Shown here: one piece after another, positions 26,328 through 33,105 of the stretch
Numbering within the stretch: position 1 is the first letter of the stretch
Layout of the letters: every line of letters begins with the position of its first letter
NCBI RefSeq assembly: GCF_030694375.1
Contig: NZ_JAUXYL010000046.1
Location: forward strand, 124,001-188,000
Source of the DNA: Algoriphagus sp.
Lineage (GTDB): Bacteria; Bacteroidota; Bacteroidia; Cytophagales; Cyclobacteriaceae
Direction: 5' to 3'
DNA length: 64,000 nt
Translations under genes and position numbers: made by a program
The notes under the pieces: generated by a model
Told to the model about the DNA's origin: nothing
The model's database searches: none
Seen by the model: only the letters and a program-made list of their open reading frames with translations

Positions 26328-26789
26328 ATGAAAAGAGAAGAGACAGTCGACTATCATATCAAAAGTGCCTGGCATGCCATTTCACGCATGTACAATCAGC
26401 AAGCTGCCGAAGAGGGATTTACGACAGCTATTGGATTTGTATTGATCAATATCAATTCAAAGGAAGGTACTCCTGCAACTAAAATTGCTCCCTTGATTGG
26501 TTTGGAGACGCGAAGTCTGACTCGAATGCTCAAAACCATGGAAGAAAAGGGATTGATTTTTAAAAAAGCAGATCCTGTTGATAAGCGATCGGTTAGGATT
26601 TTTCTGACCGAAGAAGGAAAAGAAAAAAAGGAAAGATCGATCAATACCATCATGGATTTCAATCAACAAGTCCGAGAGGTTGTGAGCCAGGAGGAATTGA
26701 ATACGTTTTTCGGAGTATTCGAAAAGATCCAGGGGGTCATTGAGCAAGTGAATGTAAGTGAGGTCAACAAGCCCATATTTGAATTATAA
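26328..26789 (+). CDS. MarR-family transcriptional regulator
   Basis: A 153-aa winged-helix repressor-type protein beginning MKREETVDYHIKSAWHAISR. The recognition region is APLIGLETRSLTRMLKTMEE, and the wing is FKKADPVDKRSVRIFLTEEG. The ATG at 26328 is preferred: an in-frame earlier start at 26274 lies inside the palindromic operator. It is followed 44 nt later by the FadN-like gene, so it probably controls the beta-oxidation operon and itself in response to an acyl-CoA, by analogy with other fatty-acid-linked MarR/TetR regulators. The effector is inferred, not shown. Confidence 0.9.
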   Translation: MKREETVDYHIKSAWHAISRMYNQQAAEEGFTTAIGFVLININSKEGTPATKIAPLIGLETRSLTRMLKTMEEKGLIFKKADPVDKRSVRIFLTEEGKEKKERSINTIMDFNQQVREVVSQEELNTFFGVFEKIQGVIEQVNVSEVNKPIFEL

Positions 26790-26797
26790 ACCGATTT

Positions 26798-26810
26798 TCC
26801 GCCTGGCGGA
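26798..26810. repeat. Short palindrome between marR and fadN
   Basis: TCCGCC-T-GGCGGA, a perfect 6-bp stem with a 1-nt centre, between the regulator's stop and the FadN-like gene. Role unknown; it could be a repeat remnant or an operator. Confidence 0.5.
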
Positions 26811-26833
26811 TAGACTACCAAAAACCCAAAAAA

Positions 26834-29239
26834 ATGAACAGAACCATTAAAAAAGTTGCCATTTTAGGTTCAGGAGTGATGGGATCGCGAATTGCCTGTC
26901 ATTTTGCCAACATCGGCGTACAGGTACTTTTACTGGATATTGTTCCTTTTGAGCTTACCGATGAGGAGCAGAAAAAAGGAATGACCAAAGAGCATCCCGC
27001 TGTCCGAAACCGCATCGTAAACACAGCACTTCAGAATACCTTGAAGTCTAATCCATCAGCGATCTACGACAAGTCATTTGCCAACCGGATTACAACCGGA
27101 AATTTTGACGATGATCTTCCAAAAATCAAAGATTACGACTGGGTGATGGAAGTGGTCGTGGAGCGATTGGATATCAAGCAATCGCTTTTTGAGAAAGTAG
27201 AAAAATTCAGAAAGCCCGGTACCCTGATCACTTCGAATACCTCGGGAATTCCAATGCACATGATGTGTGAGGGCAGAAGTGAAGATTTTCAGACCCATTT
27301 TGCAGGAACGCACTTTTTCAATCCCCCTCGCTATTTGAGACTTTTGGAGATCATTCCCGGCCCAAAGACCAATCCTGAAATCATCGATTTCCTGATGGAA
27401 TACGGGGATAAATTTCTCGGAAAAGAAACGGTATTCTGCAAAGATACCCCGGCATTCATTGCCAATCGAATCGGCGTCTATGCGATCATCTCAGGCATGC
27501 ATGCCATCGAAAAGATGGGCTTCAGTGTCTCAGAAGTGGATAAACTGACCGGACCTGTGATCGGTCGGGCTAAGTCGGCAACCTTCCGAACCATGGATGT
27601 GGTCGGCCTGGACACCACTGTAAATGTGGCCAATAACCTCTACAAAGCACTTCCTCACGACGAATCCCGTGACAAATTCAAATTGCCTCAGATCGTCGAA
27701 GTGCTTTACAACAACAAATGGTTTGGTGACAAAACAGGTCAGGGCTATTTCAAAATGATCCGACACAAAGACGGAACGAAAGAACTGAAAGAACTGGACT
27801 TAAAAACTTTCGAATACAAGGATGTAGAAAAGCCAAAATTCAAGGCGTTGGAAGCATCCAAGGAAATAGAGGATTTGAAAAAGAGGATCAAATTCCTTGT
27901 CAATTTTGACGATCGGGCCGGAGAGTTTTACCGGGCATCTTTTTACGATTTGTTTAAATATTGCTCCAACCGGATTCCTGAGATTTCAGATGAATTGTAT
28001 CGAATCGATCAGGCAGTTTCGGCCGGTTTCGGATGGGAATTAGGCCCGTTTGAGACTTGGGATATCTTGGGTGTAAAAGAGACTGTTGAAAAGATGGAAG
28101 CTGCCGGTGAAAAAGCCGCTGCTTGGGTTCATGAGATGCTTTCTGCAGGTCATGAAACCTTCTACAAAGTCGATGGAGGCAAGAAGCTTTACTACGATAT
28201 TCCGTCCAAATCCTATCTCGAAATTCCCGGAATCAACGATTTCATCATTTTGGATACGCTGAAGTCGGCGGGTAAAAACCTATGGGGAAATACCGGATCT
28301 ACGGTCTATGACCTCGGAGACGATGTAATTGGACTGGAATTCCACACCAAAATGAACTCCATGGGTGCTGAAGTCATCGAGGGAATCAATACGGCTATCG
28401 GCATGGCAGAAAAATCTTTTAAAGGGCTAGTCATAGGCAATGAAGGAGCAAATTTCTCTGCTGGGGCTAATCTTGGAATGCTCTTCATGTTTGCAGGTGA
28501 TCAGGATTTCGACGAGATCAACATGATGATTGCGCAATTCCAAAATACCATGATGCGAGCCAGATATTCATCCGTGCCAGTGGTGGTAGCGCCGCATAAT
28601 ATGGCTTTGGGTGGCGGATGCGAACTATCACTCCACTCAGACCACATCCAAGCTCATGCCGAGTTGTATATGGGTTTGGTGGAAGTTGGAGTGGGACTGA
28701 TCCCTGCCGGGGGCGGCACTAAGGAGATGACACTTCGGTTTTCCAATGCAGTAATCAATGGAGATGTGGAGCTCAATCAGCTGCAGGAATATTTCATGAA
28801 TATTGCCACGGCGAAGGTTTCCACTTCTGCCCAAGAGGCAAAAGGCTTGGGTTATCTGAGAGCAAGTGATGGAATTTCCCTAAACAGAAAGCGTCAAATA
28901 GCAGATGCCAAATCCCATGTGCTAAGAATGAGTGAGGCCGGATATACCCAGCCGGTACAGCAGTCGAATGTGAAAGTCCTCGGAAAAACTTCACTAGCAC
29001 TCTTCGAAGCCGGAATTACTGGAATGAAGTATGGTGCCTACATTTCCGAGCATGATGCCAAAATCGCCCGAAAACTGGCTTGGGTCATGTCGGGAGGAGA
29101 TTTGTCCTCAGCCACAGAAGTGAGCGAGCAATATTTGCTTGACTTGGAGCGCGAAGCGTTCTTGAGCCTGACTGGTGAGAAAAAGACCCTTGAACGTATT
29201 CATAGCATTTTGTTTAAAGGAAAACCTTTGAGAAACTGA
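26834..29239 (+). CDS. fadN: 3-hydroxyacyl-CoA dehydrogenase / enoyl-CoA hydratase (FadN type)
   Basis: An 801-aa bifunctional beta-oxidation enzyme. The N-terminal NAD-binding domain starts VAILGSGVMGSRIACHFANI (about residues 8-27), with the dehydrogenase motif THFFNPPRYLRLLEI. A hydratase/isomerase domain occupies roughly residues 500-690 (VIGNEGANFSAGANLG; MALGGGCELSLHSD; GVGLIPAGGGTKEM). The order dehydrogenase then hydratase is that of Bacillus FadN, the reverse of E. coli FadB. It is first in a fadN-fadA-fadE-like operon following the MarR regulator. Between it and fadA a four-helix-bundle cassette is inserted. Confidence 0.93.
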   Translation: MNRTIKKVAILGSGVMGSRIACHFANIGVQVLLLDIVPFELTDEEQKKGMTKEHPAVRNRIVNTALQNTLKSNPSAIYDKSFANRITTGNFDDDLPKIKDYDWVMEVVVERLDIKQSLFEKVEKFRKPGTLITSNTSGIPMHMMCEGRSEDFQTHFAGTHFFNPPRYLRLLEIIPGPKTNPEIIDFLMEYGDKFLGKETVFCKDTPAFIANRIGVYAIISGMHAIEKMGFSVSEVDKLTGPVIGRAKSATFRTMDVVGLDTTVNVANNLYKALPHDESRDKFKLPQIVEVLYNNKWFGDKTGQGYFKMIRHKDGTKELKELDLKTFEYKDVEKPKFKALEASKEIEDLKKRIKFLVNFDDRAGEFYRASFYDLFKYCSNRIPEISDELYRIDQAVSAGFGWELGPFETWDILGVKETVEKMEAAGEKAAAWVHEMLSAGHETFYKVDGGKKLYYDIPSKSYLEIPGINDFIILDTLKSAGKNLWGNTGSTVYDLGDDVIGLEFHTKMNSMGAEVIEGINTAIGMAEKSFKGLVIGNEGANFSAGANLGMLFMFAGDQDFDEINMMIAQFQNTMMRARYSSVPVVVAPHNMALGGGCELSLHSDHIQAHAELYMGLVEVGVGLIPAGGGTKEMTLRFSNAVINGDVELNQLQEYFMNIATAKVSTSAQEAKGLGYLRASDGISLNRKRQIADAKSHVLRMSEAGYTQPVQQSNVKVLGKTSLALFEAGITGMKYGAYISEHDAKIARKLAWVMSGGDLSSATEVSEQYLLDLEREAFLSLTGEKKTLERIHSILFKGKPLRN

Positions 29240-29249
29240 TTAAAGTAGC

Positions 29250-29675
29250 AAGTATCAAGACATAAGTATCAAGATTTTAAACCCACTGGTTATGCACAAT
29301 TTCAAAGACTTAAAAGTATGGCAGAAAGCTGTTGATTTCGCGGTAAAAATTTATTCTGTCACAAAATCATATCCGAATGATGAAAAGTTCGGGCTCGTTT
29401 CGCAGATGAGAAGAGCTGGCGTTTCAATTCCTTCAAACATTGCGGAAGGTTGTGCTAAAACCTCTTCAAAATCATTTGTCAATTCTCTCGAAGTGAGTTT
29501 AGGCGAAAGCTTTGAATTGGAAACTCTACTGATAATTTCTGAAAAGGTAGGTATTCTTGATTCTGAAACTGCGAAAGAAATGGAAACTGATCTATCTGAA
29601 GTACAGCGTATGATAATGGGATTAAAAACTTCAATTGAGGCAAAATCTTGATACTTGATACCTAATACTTGATAC
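29250..29675 (+). mobile_element. Four-helix-bundle gene cassette with terminal inverted repeats
   Basis: A segment between fadN and fadA whose ends carry clustered copies of AAGTATCAAGA or its complement. A perfect 15-bp inverted repeat, AAGTATCAAGATTTT (29264-29278) and AAAATCTTGATACTT (29642-29656), encloses one gene. Additional half-copies lie at 29250-29260 and 29657-29675. The operon reads through it. No transposase is present. A mobile origin is inferred. Confidence 0.6.
29292..29651 (+). CDS. Four-helix-bundle (S23/IVS-type) protein
   Basis: A 119-aa protein of the four-helix-bundle family first named for proteins encoded in rRNA intervening sequences: FKDLKVWQKAVDFAVKIYSV, then FGLVSQMRRAGVSIPSNIAE and SLGESFELETLLIISEKVG. 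Relatives include the accessory proteins of diversity-generating retroelements, but no reverse transcriptase is nearby. The molecular role of stand-alone members is not established. Its TGA stop lies inside the right inverted repeat. It separates two beta-oxidation genes and has no evident link to fatty-acid metabolism. Confidence 0.88.
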   Translation: MHNFKDLKVWQKAVDFAVKIYSVTKSYPNDEKFGLVSQMRRAGVSIPSNIAEGCAKTSSKSFVNSLEVSLGESFELETLLIISEKVGILDSETAKEMETDLSEVQRMIMGLKTSIEAKS

Positions 29676-29712
29676 TCTCAATCAATAACCCAAAAACAAT
29701 AACGAAACACAA

Positions 29713-30888
29713 ATGGAAGCATACATAATTAACGGATATAGATCAGCAGTAGGAAAATCAAAAAGAGGGGGATTTAGATTCTACCGACCGGATGATTTGG
29801 CAGCTGATGTGATTAAGCATTTGGTCGCAAATACGCCGGGCCTAGAGTCCAAAATGGTCGACGACCTCATCGTCGGCAACGCCGTGCCCGAAGCCGAACA
29901 AGGCATGCAAATGGGTCGAATGATATCTCTTTTGGCTTTGGGAATCGAAACTCCCGGGTTCATCATCAACCGTTACTGCGGATCAGGCTTAGAAGCCATC
30001 GCTTTGGCTGTAGGCAAAATCAAAGCGGGAATGGCCGATTGCATCATTGCCGGCGGTACAGAATCCATGTCCATGGTCCCTATGATGGGCTATAAAACTG
30101 CCCTCAACTACAAAATTGCAACGCAACATCCTTCTTACTACATCAGCATGGGTTTGACGGCGGAAGAATTGGCGCGTGAATATAGCATCACTCGAGAGGA
30201 AGCAGATACTTTTTCGGTTCGATCTCATGATAAAGCACTGGCCGCAATAGCCAATGGAAAATTCAAAGATGAAATCGTGCCAGTAGAAGTAGAAGAAACT
30301 TATCTCGACGAGAAAGGCAAAAAGAAATCCCGAAAATACACAGTCGATACAGACGAAGGTCCACGGGCCGGGACCACGATGGAGGCTTTGGCCGCTCTGA
30401 AGCCTGCTTTCAAAAATGGCGGTCAGGTTACAGCAGGAAATTCATCCCAGACTTCGGATGGAGCGTCTTTCGTGGTAGTGATGTCTGAGCGATTGATGAA
30501 GTCTCTTGGATTGCATCCGATAGCCAGAATGATGTCCTACAGCGTTGCGGGCGTAGACCCAAGAATCATGGGAATTGGACCAAAAGAGGCGGTTCCTAAA
30601 GCATTGAAGCAGGCAGGCTTGACGCTGAACGACATTGACTTGGTTGAGCTGAATGAGGCGTTTGCCGCACAGGGATTGGCTGTGATGAAGTCACTGGACA
30701 TGAATCCCGATATCGTCAATGTAAATGGAGGCGCGGTTGCCCTGGGTCACCCACTGGGCTGTACCGGAGCCAAACTATCAGTGCAGATTTTCAACGAGCT
30801 GAGAAGACAAAACAAAAAGTATGGTTTGGTCACAGCATGCGTTGGTGGTGGTCAAGGAGTGGCTGGGGTTTATGAGTTGTTGAAATAA
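29713..30888 (+). CDS. fadA: Acetyl-CoA acyltransferase (thiolase, FadA type)
   Basis: A 391-aa thiolase cleaving 3-oxoacyl-CoA with CoA. The acylated cysteine is in INRYCGSGLEAIALAVGKI (about residue 90). The second signature VNGGAVALGHPLGCTGAK has the catalytic His. The C-terminal Cys/Gly motif is CVGGGQGVAGVYEL. Length is typical. It follows FadN, with the four-helix-bundle cassette between them, and precedes the acyl-CoA dehydrogenase, matching the Bacillus fadNAE gene order. Cytosolic. Confidence 0.95.
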   Translation: MEAYIINGYRSAVGKSKRGGFRFYRPDDLAADVIKHLVANTPGLESKMVDDLIVGNAVPEAEQGMQMGRMISLLALGIETPGFIINRYCGSGLEAIALAVGKIKAGMADCIIAGGTESMSMVPMMGYKTALNYKIATQHPSYYISMGLTAEELAREYSITREEADTFSVRSHDKALAAIANGKFKDEIVPVEVEETYLDEKGKKKSRKYTVDTDEGPRAGTTMEALAALKPAFKNGGQVTAGNSSQTSDGASFVVVMSERLMKSLGLHPIARMMSYSVAGVDPRIMGIGPKEAVPKALKQAGLTLNDIDLVELNEAFAAQGLAVMKSLDMNPDIVNVNGGAVALGHPLGCTGAKLSVQIFNELRRQNKKYGLVTACVGGGQGVAGVYELLK

Positions 30889-30916
30889 GAAATACTTCGG
30901 TGTTCAAAATTCGCCA

Positions 30917-30944
30917 TTCGATATTCATTATTAAAAATATCGAA
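30917..30944. repeat. Hairpin in the fadA-fadE spacer
   Basis: TTCGATATT (30917-30925) and AATATCGAA (30936-30944) form a 9-bp stem. The surrounding 104-bp spacer repeats TCGA/TTGAA-like words and resembles a cassette flank without a gene. Confidence 0.5.
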
Positions 30945-30992
30945 CATCGAATGTTGAATTCTGAATAATGAAGAAAATGAAAAGCTAATTAT

Positions 30993-32786
30993 ATGAACAC
31001 AATATCAAAAGCAATCCAAGGAGGAGAATTCCTCATCAGGGAGACAGCAGCGCAGGATATTTTTATCCCTGAGCAATTTACCGAAGAGCAAAAAATGATG
31101 GCTCAGGCCTGTCAGGATTTCATTGATACGGAGATCCTTCCAAATATCGAAGAAATCGACAGTATGAAAAACCCGGACCTGGTTCCTTCTATTTTTAAGA
31201 AAGCAGGGGAATTGGGACTTTTGGGCATTGCAGTGCCTGAAGAATATGGAGGAATGGGCATGAGCTTCAACACCTCCATGTTAATTGCCGATATCATCGG
31301 TTCGGCGGGATCTTTTTCCACCACCTACGGAGCTCATACTGGGATTGGAACTTTGCCAATTTTGTACTACGGTACCGAGGCCCAAAAGCAAAAGTACCTC
31401 CCCAAACTCGCCACGGGTGAATGGGCAGCCTGCTATTGCCTTACCGAACCGGATGCAGGATCGGATGCCAACAGTGGCAAAACCAAAGCAACGCTTTCCG
31501 CCGACGGTAAAACCTATTTGCTCAACGGGCAAAAAATGTGGATTTCCAATGCCGGATTTGCAGATCTTTTCATAGTCTTCGCCAAGATCGAGGATGATAA
31601 AAACCTCACTGCTTTCATCGTAGAGAAAACCTTCGGTGGCATCACGATGAACGAGGAGGAGAAAAAGATGGGTATCAAAGGGTCTTCTACCCGGCAGGTC
31701 TTTTTCAATGATTGCCCTGTTCCTGTAGAAAACATGCTTTCGGACCGTCAAAACGGATTCAAGATCGCTGTAAACATCCTGAATATCGGCCGGGTAAAAC
31801 TCGGAGCAGGGGTTTTAGGAGGTGTGCGAGGAGTAATTTCGCTTTGCATCGACTATTCTACGGCTCGCAAGCAGTTTGGCGTCAGCATCAATACGTTTGG
31901 TGCCATCAAGTCTAAATTGGCTGAAATGGCCATTCGAACCTATGTGACAGAATCACTTTGCTACAGAGCAGGTCAGGACATCGAAGACCGAATCAATGCC
32001 TTGATTTCCGAAGGAATGGAAGATACCGAAGCCAAATTAAAGGGTGTGGAAGCCTTTGCGATGGAGTGTGCAATTGCAAAAATTCATGGTTCGGAAGTCT
32101 TGGATTATGTGGTTGACCAAGGTGTCCAAGTCTATGGGGGCATGGGGTATTCCGCAGATGCACCGATGGAAAGAGCGTACCGGGATGCCCGTATTTCAAG
32201 AATCTACGAAGGCACCAATGAGATCAACCGAATGCTGATGGTGGGAATGCTGCTGAAGCGGGCAATGAAGGGTGAAGTAAATCTGTTCGAGCCGGCTATG
32301 GCCGTGTCTGCTGAGTTGACTTCTGTGCCTTCTTTTGAGACGATCGATACCTCGGAGCTTTTTGCTGCCGAAAAAGCCGTACTGAAAAACCTAAAGAAAG
32401 TGTTTTTGATGGTTGGTGGTAAAGCTGCTATGGACTTGCAGGATCGTATCGAAGACGAGCAGGAGATCATGATGAACCTGGCGGATCTGATGATCGAAAT
32501 CTACGCAGCTGAATCGGCAATTCTGCGATCAGAAAAACTGGTGAGCATCAAAGGAGAGGCCGCATGTGCTAATCAGATAGCGATGTCCCAAGTTTACCTT
32601 TCAGAGGCGGTGAATAAAATTAACGACGCAGCTAAGGAAGCTATAGCCTCTTTCACAAAGGGGGACGAGCAAAAAGTGATGTTGATGGGCTTAAAGCGCT
32701 ATACAAAAGCAGACTTGGTCAATACCAAAGAGCTGAGAAGACAGATTGCCGAATACATGATTTCTGAAGGGAAGTATCCTTTTTAA
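30993..32786 (+). CDS. fadE: Acyl-CoA dehydrogenase (FadE type)
   Basis: A 597-aa FAD flavoenzyme catalysing the first oxidation step of beta-oxidation. Visible motifs are CYCLTEPDAGSDANSGKTKA (FAD/substrate loop, about residue 150), WISNAGFADLFIVFAK, and QVYGGMGYSADAPMERAYRD with YEGTNEINRMLMV. Its size (near 600 aa with a C-terminal helical extension) matches the Bacillus FadE group rather than the 380-aa short-chain enzymes. It is last in the operon and is followed by a strong terminator at 32809. Electrons would pass to ETF, not encoded here. Confidence 0.93.
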   Translation: MNTISKAIQGGEFLIRETAAQDIFIPEQFTEEQKMMAQACQDFIDTEILPNIEEIDSMKNPDLVPSIFKKAGELGLLGIAVPEEYGGMGMSFNTSMLIADIIGSAGSFSTTYGAHTGIGTLPILYYGTEAQKQKYLPKLATGEWAACYCLTEPDAGSDANSGKTKATLSADGKTYLLNGQKMWISNAGFADLFIVFAKIEDDKNLTAFIVEKTFGGITMNEEEKKMGIKGSSTRQVFFNDCPVPVENMLSDRQNGFKIAVNILNIGRVKLGAGVLGGVRGVISLCIDYSTARKQFGVSINTFGAIKSKLAEMAIRTYVTESLCYRAGQDIEDRINALISEGMEDTEAKLKGVEAFAMECAIAKIHGSEVLDYVVDQGVQVYGGMGYSADAPMERAYRDARISRIYEGTNEINRMLMVGMLLKRAMKGEVNLFEPAMAVSAELTSVPSFETIDTSELFAAEKAVLKNLKKVFLMVGGKAAMDLQDRIEDEQEIMMNLADLMIEIYAAESAILRSEKLVSIKGEAACANQIAMSQVYLSEAVNKINDAAKEAIASFTKGDEQKVMLMGLKRYTKADLVNTKELRRQIAEYMISEGKYPF

Positions 32787-32808
32787 TTCAGTTATTGATT
32801 TAGTATTG

Positions 32809-32839
32809 AAGTCCCCGGTCTGATCGGGGACTTTTTTTT
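32809..32839 (+). terminator. Terminator of the beta-oxidation operon
   Basis: AAGTCCCCG / CGGGGACTT stem (9 bp) with a 7-nt loop and a T tract to 32839. Confidence 0.9.
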
Positions 32840-33105
32840 ATAAAAGGCCATCTATTTTCCCCACAGCGCTTCGCAGAAAAGGATATGAATCTACTAAGCT
32901 GAGGCCCGTTCTCTAAGATTTTTATACAGGGCGAAAAAAACGCAACACCCTGAGCTGTGTTATCAGATAGTTTGTTTAGTATTTTTCAATTGCGGGCAAA
33001 AGTCATATTTTTTAGGAAGCATATTTTATACTTTACCGATTGAAAGCTTTTGATTTGAAAATCGGGGCATTCTAATTTTTGATATTTTTAGATACTACTT
33101 CAACT
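32840..33105 (+). other. Spacer upstream of the P-type ATPase gene
   Basis: After the terminator this stretch is AT-rich, carries no ORF of note and no clear inverted repeat. It presumably holds the ATPase promoter; I see no convincing promoter match. Confidence 0.4.

Noticed and set aside
29250..29675. Insertion sequence
   Set aside because: There are inverted repeats but no transposase; a repeat-bounded single-gene cassette is the safer description.
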